64,000 bases of DNA from Linanthus parryae (Eukaryota; Streptophyta; Magnoliopsida; Ericales; Polemoniaceae), in assembly GCA_023055425.1 (NCBI GenBank), contig JALGPY010000004.1, positions 59,791,718 to 59,855,717 on the forward strand, in the 5' to 3' direction. Every line of letters begins with the position of its first letter. Positions within the stretch are counted from its first letter, which is position 1. The translations under genes were made by a program, and so were the position numbers. Below, in pieces: positions 1 to 9,945 of this stretch. The notes under the pieces were generated by a model that did not search any database, had not been told where the DNA came from, and saw nothing but the letters and a program-made list of their open reading frames with translations.

Positions 1-200
1 ACAGGACACGTCAGGAACATGTAGAAAATCCACTTACTTTTGTCTATCAGTGATTCTCTTTCTTCAATATGTATCTTGTGATGTATTTGTTAGAACACAA
101 TGTCATATTTGTTCTAGAGCAAAAACAAAAATCTCCGCAGAAAGAGTGAAAGTGTCATTTCTCAAACAAGTATGGATAAAAATATCTTTGCATCAAACTT

Positions 201-221
201 GGGGGGGGGGGGGGGGGGGGG
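201..221. repeat. Poly(G) tract of 21 bases
   Basis: An uninterrupted run of 21 G residues lies about 265 bp upstream of the start codon of the TPRA1-type gene. Runs this long are unstable and can form G-quadruplex or triplex structures. The exact length may also be an assembly estimate. Otherwise I see no gene in 1-380; it is the promoter side of the next gene. Confidence 0.9.
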
Positions 222-380
222 TGAAATTGTCTCTCCATGGTTTCTTAATACGACAACGACCAACTACATAACCAGATGTCTCGTTACCCACCCGCCAACT
301 CAACCTAATCCGTCGTCGTTTTGCATCTCTGCAAATCACGATTCCCCTGAGCCTCTCCACCATCTCTCTCGCCATCCCCA

Positions 381-488
381 ATGTTTGCTTCTTCTTCCTT
401 GATACGCAAAATCAGATTCTCAACTTCGCAGTTCCAAATTAGGGCTTCCACTGATGCTCTCCCCCAAACCCTAGCTCCACCAAGATGA
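381..488 (+). promoter_or_regulatory. Candidate uORF ending on the main start codon
   Basis: An ATG at 381 opens a 35-codon frame whose TGA (486-488) overlaps the main ATG (485-487) as ATGA. A second uORF of six codons runs from ATG 453 to TAG 471-473. A telo-box-like AAACCCTAG at 467-475, common in plant leaders, suggests that this stretch is transcribed. Whether ATG 381 lies inside the mRNA depends on the unknown transcription start. Confidence 0.45.
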
Positions 489-3400
489 GAAATCTCCTTC
501 AATCAATCTCCAACTCAAGTACTATCGACTTCTCTCTTGCGCCGATTCCGACGATTCCCTCCGTCGTCGACATCCCCGGCGACTTAACCCTCTCTCCGGG
601 GATCTCCCCTGCGACGTCGACCTGCCATGGCTTCTGGCTCGACGCCGCCATGTCTGTCCCTGCGGGTCTCTTTGTGCTCTACCTGGCATTTCACGCTAGA
701 AAGAACCTCAAGAAGCTCAGTACTGGAAAATCCTACACCATGATTTGCTACTATGCTCTTCTCTGGTCTGCTGCTCTTCTTAACCTTGCTTGGTGCTATC
801 TTCAGGTACCCATTTATGTTGATTTTCATTAGCGGATTGCTAATATACTGTGTTTCTTGTTTCTTGGCTTTTGGTTGTCGAAGTTTGATTGTATCTTCTT
901 TGATATTGTCTATTACAATGGGGTTCTGAGTCTAGTAGTTTGTGGGGTACTGATTCTGATATATGAGAAGAAGTCTAGAAGAAATTGAAACTGATCTGAC
1001 CGTTATAACTTGATCTTAGACAATCTGCTGAAAGAACAGGCTTGGCAGAGAATTATTTGTTACATGGCTTTAGTGAATAGCTGGAAGATCTCCCAAGATT
1101 TAGTATCAGGTGATTGTAGTTTAGTTGAAGCTTCACAAATCATGTTTGGGGGTGATTCTGATAAGGGTAATAAATTGCATCTACGAAAGTCGCCCAAATG
1201 ATTAATGTCAGAAACAACATGAAGTAATCTCGTGAAAACAGAATTTCCCAAAGTTCTTTGTTGAGCTGCTTTATCTCACTTCATCACTTGCCAAAAATTA
1301 TAAGTCAGTTCTGGATTATAAGTTGAAGAAGCAGTGTTTGGTATGCAACTTATAAGTTGAACTTTTGAATTTGAACTTATAAGTTCATAGTGTAAAATGA
1401 ACTTAAGAAAAAGTTAGGTTTTTAAATCTTTTCTTGAACTTTTAGACTTTAACAATTTTTACACCAAACACGCATATCTTCTTTCTTCATCTTTTTTGTC
1501 ATGAACTTTTTTGGCATAATCTTATAAGACAACTTAAGTTGCAAATTAGTTATACCAAACTCACCCTATGTCTGTACAAGTATTACCGGAATTAATAGCA
1601 ACAAATTCTAAAAAAAAAAAAAATTGAATGGCAACATAATTTCCAAGAATTACCACCATGGGCTGCGAATGATTTCAACAAATATTTCCGACTTTTTTGT
1701 TTAGTTAAAACTCTACTTCTTCCCCTTTGATATGGAAAGACTGTATTGTTTCCAAATAAATGGCTTTATACAAATTGAGTTGGGCCAAGTACTTGAATAA
1801 TCAATAACCACATAGAGAAAAAAGAAGGGAGGTAGTATATAAGTTCCTTTTAGACGTCAAAACATTGAGTTCTCAGAAGAAAGCTTTGCTATCTTAAATG
1901 CTGATACAGCTTTATCTTCTTAAGTGCAATTGCTTTTTTTCTTTCCACACGAAACCACTATGCACTGATATGACCTGCCAACACTTCCTACCTTTGGTTG
2001 CCTTTGCATGCAAAATCCAAGCACTGTCTCAATTCTGAATCAAGCAAGTCGGACTCCATAGTATCTGTCACTAGTACCACCACAGTGCAGAAGAAGCTGG
2101 TTCACGGTTTCTGACATGCTACCTAACCAGAAAACCCTCTTTTACAGACTTATAGTAGTAGCCAGTCTTATTAAAGGGTAGATTTGTTTTCTGACCTTGA
2201 ACCACCATGAGTAGATGGCATGTGCATGTACTAAATATTTCAATCACTGTCATTCTTAGTAGGATTTGTGGAAGCTTGGAATTTTCTATAACTATTTAGA
2301 ATAGCTATGTACTCAATCATGCATATCTGTGGAGACTGGTCTAAATCAGATGGAACAATGTAGTGAGCTCTTGCCTTTCTCGAGATTTGCTTATTCTAGG
2401 GAACATCTTTTACATCTATGGAGAATATGTAGCGGACTTCCTATTCTACTTTTTGTAGCTATTTCTTTATTTGACGGTGTAGAAATTCTTGGTAGTATGA
2501 CAGCAAGTTGTTATCATTCGTCAACGTAATGAAAGAGATAGATTATTCTTTATTGATTCATCTGTAGCAACCACTATCAAGTTACGATACTGCCTGGTGA
2601 TTTTAGTGGTTTTCCTTTTCTCTTGTGTGAAGTAGGCTTGGCAGTGCTCTTCTGGGAGGCAAGTCATGTGGAACTTATTGTCTTTGTCTACATCAGCTGG
2701 AATGCTCTGTTTGGAGATCAGTTTGGTGCCTTTCTTACTTCAGGAAAACTACACTACTGGATTAGAGACATTAGCACGTACGTTTACTTTTTCAGGCATC
2801 ATTGTCGGGGCAGATATGTTTCTCAAGGTAGTAGGCCCCCTTCACTGAATTATCTTCGTTTTTTTTTTTTTTTTTTGAAGTAGCCGTTGGCTTGTCTGTG
2901 GCCATTGATATCGTAGCCAGTACCCACCTGGTATTGTGGATATGCCAGTGTCTGTCGAAATTTGACCTACTATAGGGCAGATATATTTCTCAACTAGGAT
3001 ACAACCCGTGCCTTAAAGGCACTATTTTGCCAGACACGTCAGTAATTGTTTTTTTATGATTTTTAATAATATTGGTACAATAAAATCTAAGCTATTGATG
3101 AATTTATTAAATATCTTAAAAATAGTGTAACAATTGAAAAGATGAGAAAGAAGAGTGGTCCCAAAGTTTGTTGTGGCCCCTAAATATAAACGGTTAAGAT
3201 TAATCTCATCCAATGGTGGAGGAGACAAACATTTGAAGACCAATCGTAATTGTATATATAGATGTATGAGGTCTTTATGAATTTACTAGAGGGCAATATG
3301 CGGAAATTTGACCTAGTTTGATTGATATCCTCGTTATTATTTTGGCCTTGGAAGTTAGAACCACACCCTCACGTTTGACCAGCATGGAAAATAGGGTATC

Positions 3401-4260
3401 ATGTCAGTTACATACTCTTTCCAATATTGTCTGAAATTCGCCAAGTCTCCTACGAAACCCTTTATCTTTATATTTCATTGTTTTCCTTTTGTTTGTGTGT
3501 GAAACAATTCTTTCTTCCACCAGTGTGCTCAGCGTCTGTTTCTGCAGGCCTTATTTGTATTCGGATTCGGGATCCCAGTATTCATTGAAGGTGATGATGC
3601 GACCCACGGGACGAAATGGGTCTTGTGGACCGTTCACAAACTATTGCTTGGAGCTGTCTATGGATACATACTATTCGTGCATTACTCCACATGGAGGGAA
3701 AAGCTGCCACGTGAGTCTCATTTTCTGAGGCAGTTGTTGTTCTCTCATTAATGTCAGTTCCTGTTTCCACTTGATCTCACCTAAATTCTGTCTCCTTTTC
3801 TTGTCTGTAGCGAGACCTGCATTTTACAACTATGTGGCAGTGATGTTCATAGCCAATGCTGTAACATTAGTTGCTTGTGGTTTTGCTGGATTAGGAGTCA
3901 CTTTTGGATTTTGGTAAGTTTATATTCAATCAGCTGTATTTATCCAGAGCTTCTTTTTCAGGTAACAATTGCAGATAACCTACCAAATTGGTTGCCTCTT
4001 TCGTTGCAGGTTGTACAGTCTTACCGTGATCTGCTACCACTGCTTTTACCTTCCTTTCCTGTACATCACCTTTTCGGCGGATGTTTTCCAGGTAAAACCC
4101 GTCACTGAAAAATCTATTAATAGTGAAGTAGTAGTATTAGTAGTTAAGGTGGTGATGCAAATTGCTCTTGTGTTTTTGCCAGGAGGATGCTTTGCTTTTG
4201 GATAATGCATACTACTCTGAAATGAAAGATGCAGGTTTTTTCGATGCTGATTGGGAATAG
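485..4260 (+). CDS. TPRA1/TMEM-40 family seven-transmembrane protein (CAND2/CAND8-like candidate GPCR)
   Basis: Six exons join in frame: 485-805, 2645-2827, 3548-3710, 3811-3913, 4010-4091 and 4183-4260, coding for 309 residues. All introns are GT-AG and the codon phases agree at each junction. The protein has seven hydrophobic segments at roughly residues 54-72, 83-106, 116-140, 154-182, 191-215, 226-250 and 255-278. It ends in a conserved acidic tail with the motif EMKDAGFFDADWE. Family traits seen are YYALLW and LNLAWC in TM2 and RPAFYNY before TM6. The length matches the family. In plants this family includes CAND2, reported as a melatonin receptor, and CAND8; I cannot say which is the orthologue. 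The start was chosen because it is the first ATG in the exon 1 frame. Introns 1 and 2 carry transposon-like insertions absent from the second copy. Confidence 0.85.
1298..1567. mobile_element. MITE-like insertion in intron 1
   Basis: Copy 2 of the duplicated block reads straight through this point (34235-34265), giving an empty-site comparison. Near the ends are imperfect inverted sequences, GTTTGGTATGCAACTTATAA on the left and the reverse-complement-like TTAAGTTGCAAATTAG followed by TTATACCAAAC on the right. It has no coding capacity. The superfamily (hAT- or PIF-like) and exact ends are uncertain. Confidence 0.55.
2990..3262. mobile_element. Short insertion in intron 2, type unresolved
   Basis: About 270 bp, beginning near AGGATACAACCCGTGCC and ending near TATATATAGATGT, are present here but absent at the matching point of copy 2 (about 35790). 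The GTGCC..GGCAC start resembles short non-autonomous elements common in plant introns. No coding capacity is seen and the termini are approximate. Confidence 0.45.
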
Positions 4261-5789
4261 CTTGTAGACATGAGGAGATAATGAATGTTCTGTGTATATA
4301 AACTGTGTAACATGTTTAGGCCAGGAATAAGGCGGGAAGCCTAAGAGGAGCATTTTCTTCCCTTGTTTGTAAAACATGTAGATGAAAGAGCTAACAAAAT
4401 GGATGGGGTTGTTTTAGCGAGCAAGGACAACACTGATGCTAGTAATTTGACTTCAATTGTTATGTGATAAGCCTCGGGTTTCCATTTACTATTCTGACTG
4501 ATTAATTGTGCAAATATTTGTGATTCATAAAACTTTCCGTAAGATTGCTCTAGCATAACCAAGTTTAGCTACATGAATCAAACTTTGTCCTGTGGCATCC
4601 CTTGGTAGCAGGCCCAAAAGTCAGGTTTACTTTGTTTAAATCTTATTTTGTAGTCGCAAATTGGATGCTGGATCTCTTGTTTACGATACCCAACTCTCTT
4701 AAAACAACTATACATGAACAACCCTAATTGGTGTGTCAAGAAAAAATGTACACCTTGGGAATTTGCTACCTTTCTGTGTTGTGCTTTACATGTGTTGTTG
4801 CACTACTGATGATGATCTAAAAACGTGGTATTAGAGGCGGGAGGGTGATTTATTGAGGGATCTCAGCCACTGTACAATGGCATTCGTCTAAATTGAAAAA
4901 TATGCTGCACTGATCACACTAATAACTGATGAGGGTTACAGACTTGAGCCAGGGTGCGCAGGAATTGAAACCTAACTGGCTCAGTCCATCATTTGTATGG
5001 CGAAAAGGGCCCAACTCGAATGAGTGACATATTTGGATTGAGCGAGTTGGAGAAGGTAACTAAAATGATCAATTTAAGCTACGATCAAAAACTTAGCCTT
5101 ATTGTCCTTTGGCTAAAGATTGAAAGCTGTTGCACTTTTTTCACGCGATGTCAGCTCTAGGCTACTATGGCTTCTGCAAAGCATGTTCGATTTATTATAT
5201 ACGGGGGTCAACATTGTAGTTTCCCATTGACTAGGCACTAGTATGTATTTCCCTTTAAGTAAATGATTTAACTTAAAACAATTGGTATAATTTTTTTGTT
5301 TTGTTTTTTCTCATTGTCATGAGTCATGGCTCTGCATTGTAAATAAGTTGAATTCTAATAGAATAACTAATTTTTTGTAAGTTAATCCCAGTAAACTCAT
5401 TCATTGTGCTAAAACAGAGAAATAGGTTTAGTTGACAATTATGTAAAATAATGTTTAAACGGTAAATAAGTTTAGTTGACAATTGTGTAGAAGAATGTTT
5501 TAGGAGACTCGGATATTGATGTCTAGTGTAGGAATTTAAGGGTAAACATGGTGCATGTGAGGGGAAGTTTACCATCATCAAGAAAAATAGGTAAATATAT
5601 GCACTTATGTCAAAGAAAAGTTTACCGTCAGCCGTGAGCAGATAACATAATCTTGTTAGCGTCGGAGTAAAAGTTGCAATCTTATTAGGTAAATATATGC
5701 AGTCCCAGAAGCTAATGGGCATTACTCCCTCTTGTCATTCTTTTAGACTGAGTGATGGAAAACCCTTTTTCTCACTCACTCAGTGAGTG
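4261..5789. other. 3' flank of TPRA1-type gene; no further gene seen
   Basis: The stretch 4261-5030 is 3' UTR and flank shared with copy 2. From 5030 to 5789 I see no gene. A short imperfect direct repeat containing TTTAGTTGACAATT occurs at about 5427-5456 and 5470-5499. The minus-strand frame at 5324-5722 has no recognisable protein character. Confidence 0.6.
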
Positions 5790-7095
5790 ATGTAGAGTAG
5801 GCGACTTGGATGTTCTAGGATGCTTTATGTGGTTTCGTCTTCTAAGAAAACTCTCTTTCTTCTGAGTGGTTCTCCCCTTTGAAGTTTAGTTTGTTTTGGC
5901 TTGACCAAAGGGCCCAAGTTAATACTGTCCATATCCACTGACTAAAACAAACCTCACTGTGTTTCACGAGCTCTGGCTTTTGTAGTTTATTCCACACAGC
6001 TTCTGCTTTCTAGCTAGTGGGGATGATGTGGTTCGTGGTTTCCGGCTCTTTATTTCACCAAGCGCACAAAAAGGATATCCCGTGGAAATTAAGTACCCAT
6101 CAATATAAAACTAGATAAGCCTGTCTCTGGTGGGTTATGCAGGAATATAATTTTTTTTTTTCGGATCTCCTTGATATAGTACTCCCGTAGGTGTTCCCTT
6201 AGTTTTTCGATGTTCCAAGATTTTTCTTCTCTAATGAGTTCTGCTACTGTTTGTATATTTCCTGGTTAGGAGTGAGAACCTTGAAACTTGTTGGTCTCAG
6301 GACTCAACCATCTTGAAAAACACAGATGTGTTCCCCTGTGCCAATAGACTTTACAGAGCGTGTCTTGATCAACTGCATTCCAGCTAAGACACTTCTAAAA
6401 GCAAAGGACCTAACTGTTTTTGGTAGTACCTTTAGGATTGAATTTCATGTAGTACTTGGCTTGATCAATCCGAGTAATAAGGTTGTTTGGGTGTTGGATT
6501 AGTTTCCACGCCTGTTTTGGAAGAAGTCAACATTGAATAGTTTGAAGTCCCCGAATCGTAGTCCCCCCTCCTCCTTCCGGATTTACGTTTCTCAGCTCAA
6601 CCAATGTGGAGTTTTCTTGTTGCTTGTGTTACCCCACCAAAATCACAATGTAATTTTTCAAGACGGTAGCATGTACCCGTAGGTAAAATAAAACAACTCA
6701 TGTTATAGTTGGGCATTGCTTCGACAACTGCTTTGATTATGATCTCTTTTTCGGCTGTGAATAGTGTCTAAGGTTTCCAAGTTTTCAGTTCCCTGTTAAC
6801 TTTTTCGACAACTTTATTGAAAGTAATTTTCTTCTATTTTCCTATTTTCGTAGGTAATCCTAAATGCTTCTCATGATTTCCTGCCACTGCAACATCGCAG
6901 AGCTGACTCAGCGAGATGCGATCCCCCTCTTTCACATTCGATGAAAACACAACCAAAGACTTATCGATATTGAGCTTTTGTCTTGCGATCACTTCATATT
7001 GATGCAATAATTATAAGAATGTTGTAATTTTTGTATTATTATACTTTGTAAATAACAGGCTATCGTCTGAAAAGAGAAGGTGGGAGACCACTACT
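5790..7095 (-). pseudogene. Decayed L1-type LINE, 3' half of ORF2
   Basis: Read on the minus strand, broken frames give a recognisable LINE reverse-transcriptase C-terminal region in the right order. First is a SHLLFSDDSLLF-like catalytic block (about 7045-7090; the usual motif is FADD). Next are HEKHLGLPTKIGK (about 6840-6890) and a MSCFILP block (about 6700), then a GGLRF..FKLFN block (about 6560). Last are a zf-RVT-like part and an ALWSSQNKLNFKGE-like end (about 5900). Many stops and frameshifts show that it is dead. It stops abruptly near 7095, where family A sequence begins. This is inferred from motif order only. Confidence 0.7.
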
Positions 7096-7489
7096 ACAAT
7101 GAAACTCTAAAGCCCAAGTCAAAATCAAACATATATGGGAAAATGCTCAAAACTATAGTCCTGAAAACAAGACTCTAAATGAGATTTACGACAAACTGTC
7201 GTCAATGAGAGAAAATTGAACTCCAAGTATTATGTTAATATTCTAGTATTTCTCACCGCATTAAAACTCTCAAACTATCTCCATAACGAATTCATATAAC
7301 GAAATCTCCAAAGTAGCCAACTCAACAACAATATGATTCCATATAAGCACCCAAACGTCTAAACTTCTACAAACTGCTAAGAAGTATATAAAACCACAAA
7401 TTGGAAATCACGTCTCAAACATCTCTCAAACACATTTTTCTTGTTACCTTCGTCTTGAACATAATATAAGTACACCTTGCTCTTCCTAC

Positions 7490-7640
7490 ATTAGTGCAAA
7501 ACTCGTAACCAACATAATACGCGGGTACTTCACAATTCCTCGCTATGAGGTCATTTATCCTATTGCTTGCCCATACAAACTTTGCTTGAATGGTATTTGC
7601 TTGACTATTTCGGACTTCAAATTATTTTGGTTCCTCATTC
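7490..7640 (-). pseudogene. Conserved coding-like segment B of family A (frameshifted)
   Basis: On the minus strand, two frames joined by a single-base shift give a peptide resembling the open frame at 63199-63008. Shared features are VK.IPF.QSLY, RIN[DE]L..RN.EV, VGYEF..NVG and RC.YIM.KTKV. Most differences are conservative, which suggests past protein coding. I do not recognise the family. Confidence 0.45.
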
Positions 7641-7770
7641 GTCGGGTTCGAATAGGTAAGTATCTTTATCCTTCTTTGTGCAAAAACCCTTATGTGTGGT
7701 CTATCAGTCATAATCCCTACACTGTAATCTATTGTATCATTCATATAATACCCTGAAGTACAAGTAAATA

Positions 7771-8022
7771 TGAAATACATGGCATATCATGAGCCATTAA
7801 TCAAGTAACATAACACATTGATCATCAAACAATCAGTTACACATGCATTTGCACACAGACTGATCACATCTTATTTTTCATCCCTCTTCGAAAATATGAA
7901 ATACATGGCATATCATGAGCCATTAATCAAGTAACATAACACATTGATCATCAAACAATCAGTTACACATACATTTGCACACAAACTGATCACATCTTAT
8001 TTTTCAACCCTCTTCGAAAATC
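7771..8022. repeat. Tandem duplication, two units of 126 bp
   Basis: Units 7771-7896 and 7897-8022 are nearly identical, with a few substitutions. Both begin TGAAATACATGGCATATCAT. The matching part of the second family A copy (about 63345-63475) has only one unit, so the duplication is specific to this copy. Confidence 0.9.
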
Positions 8023-8872
8023 ACAAAAATGGTCAATCGGTAAAGTAAAATTATAAATTTTGGTGTGTATCGTTCTCTCTGAGTATTCTTTCATAATCAA
8101 GAAGAATCAACTCAAAATAAATTATATAACTCAATTTATGCATAGAATAGCAGAGCTGCTGTCACAGACCACCAGAACAGAAACTTCTACTTTACTAGGT
8201 CTTAAACAGACTTGAAATTTTTCAAAATAGGCTAGGATTCCACCCAGATATAGCCCTATCTGTCTACTAATTACCATAAAAACCTGAGACTCATTAAAGA
8301 TCTGGAAGATAGGCTAAAAATAAAAATACTACAGATGGTCACTGTGCAATTCTGCTACGGTACATGAACTTTGGAAATTTGTATCTAACTCTCACGAACT
8401 TATTTGGGTCTGAAATCTTTATGGAAGATACCTGAACATGTCTATTACCTGGGAAAAATTAGGGAAAACATAATTTAACATTTAAACACATCTGCTACAT
8501 CAAATACCAACTGCTGTACAAGTTCAAACGCCAAAACTCAACGTTCTCACGTTCTAACTCTATGAACGCTTTCTATGCACCAATCAACCATAACGAAACA
8601 CAAGACATCCTTAATTTTTCAAATCATGCTCCAAATAAATAAAACATAAATTTATTAAATTCCAAAACGGATCCTCAAAACATAAGTATTATCTTTCATC
8701 AAGAAAGCAAAATTAACTTACGCAAATTACCAATAAATTATTTATAGCCCAAAAGTGGCTATTGCCAAATCACTCTAAGAAACTTTAAAGCATTGTTTGG
8801 CCATGGCCTTATTAAAAACTTAAAACTTCAAAATGCATCAAAAGTCTAAGAAATTAAAGGAGCCTAATACGC

Positions 8873-9456
8873 CTACTCCTCGTCATCATCCTCACTTGTT
8901 TCCGTCTCCATGTCCTCACTAGGGTCTTCCTCGACCTCATCATCCTCACTAGGGTCTTCCTCAATCTCGACGTCTTCCCCAGGGTCTTCCTCAATCTCAT
9001 CGTCTTCACTAGAATCTGTATCGATCACCGTGCAGCTTTTCCATTTACCATGAGCCTCATCCTCCTCACTAGAATCTACATCGATTACCCTGTAACTTTG
9101 CCATTTACCATGAGCCTCCATTAAAAATTTGCACATAAAGTTAGCATCCACCATCCACTCATCTTGATAGAAATAGTCTTTAGAGTTTAGTTTGTTGAAC
9201 CTAGTCATAATGTTGCTCTACATTGCGCTGATCACTCCAAACATAGTCCCTCTAGGTAGAGCCTTCACCATGCGGTAGCTTGGAAAGCGTGATTCTGATA
9301 TATAGGGAATTCCAACGCATTAAACATATCCTCACAAAATTGGAGCACACGGTTACGAAAGGCTGGTAGAGTCTCGCCCTCTGCCCAAGGAGTCACGACC
9401 GGGTGTTTCTCAACTGGCAACACACGCTTCCTTACATTTCTCTTGGTTTTAGCCAT
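8873..9456 (-). pseudogene. Unidentified family A ORF (ORF-A): basic N-terminus, acidic repeat tail
   Basis: Two minus-strand frames, 9456-9265 (63 codons) and 9208-8873 (111 codons), appear to be one broken gene. The N-terminus is basic (MAKTKRNVRKR), followed by HPVVTPWAEGETLPAF and a conserved-looking CE. The second part has FMCKFLMEAHGKW and then a tail of tandem acidic units such as IEEDPGEDVEIEEDPSEDDE. The frame at 62750-62356 shares the HP..TP..EG and FM....L..AH..W landmarks. It begins about 430 bp after the primer binding site once the family B insertion is removed, the place where gag would normally lie. I do not recognise the protein and it lacks zinc-knuckle motifs. It is probably inactive here. 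Confidence 0.5.
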
Positions 9457-9502
9457 CTACAAAAGAAAACAACCCCATAAGTATCTTACTCCAGAAAGTA
9501 TA

Positions 9503-9889
9503 TGTAATACCCCGTTTAATTTTGAAGGGTAAATTGGTAATTGAGAAATAAAATTTAATTTTTTAATTTTTTGAGTGACGAGTTGGGTTATTTTGGGTTG
9601 AAATTATACTCGACAAGTTTGTATAATAATTTTATAGAAAACGGTATTTTTATTTTGTATTTATTTAGCATTTTATGTGATTTATGTGAAAATAGCAATT
9701 GTGTACCCAACCCACTAGATTGACCAACCCACTTGGTACAACAATAACACTTTAACATAATTAGCTAGTTGACAAAAAAAAGGGCTGGGGCGGTTGGAGG
9801 AAGTTCACCTCTCCAAGCATCAATATCATTATTTAATACCCCTTTTCTCTCTTTTGTTTCTCACCCCTAAAACCCATCAGACAAACACT

Positions 9890-9945
<56 letters not shown>

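Larger units (their letters stand above)
1250..5030 (+). repeat. Segmental duplication, copy 1
   Basis: From mid intron 1 through the 3' flank of the TPRA1-type gene, this block is collinear with 34190-37160. Shared landmarks include the intron stretch around 1900-2580, exons 2, 4, 5 and 6, the 3' UTR (AACATGTTTAGGCCAGGAAT), and downstream sequence up to GGCGAAAAGGGCCCAACTCG. Copy 2 has lost exon 3 and lacks the 1298-1567 and 2990-3262 insertions. Confidence 0.85.
7100..9497 (-). mobile_element. Family A LTR element, internal region (left part, truncated)
   Basis: This is the minus-strand internal region of the element whose 5' LTR is 17714-20091; the family B insertion splits it. From about 7270 to 8560 it is homologous to 62880-64000 in the second family A copy. 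It holds the unidentified ORF at 9456-8873, a 126-bp tandem duplication, and a conserved coding-like segment near 7490-7640. No gag, protease, reverse transcriptase or integrase is visible, so it looks non-autonomous. The left end is cut near 7100 and no 3' LTR is found there. Confidence 0.65.

Noticed and set aside
5324..5722. 132-codon minus-strand frame
   Set aside because: No recognisable composition or motif and no counterpart; likely chance in AT-rich DNA.
7771..8022. Possible CRISPR-like or satellite array
   Set aside because: Only two units, no spacers; a simple tandem duplication in a plant element.
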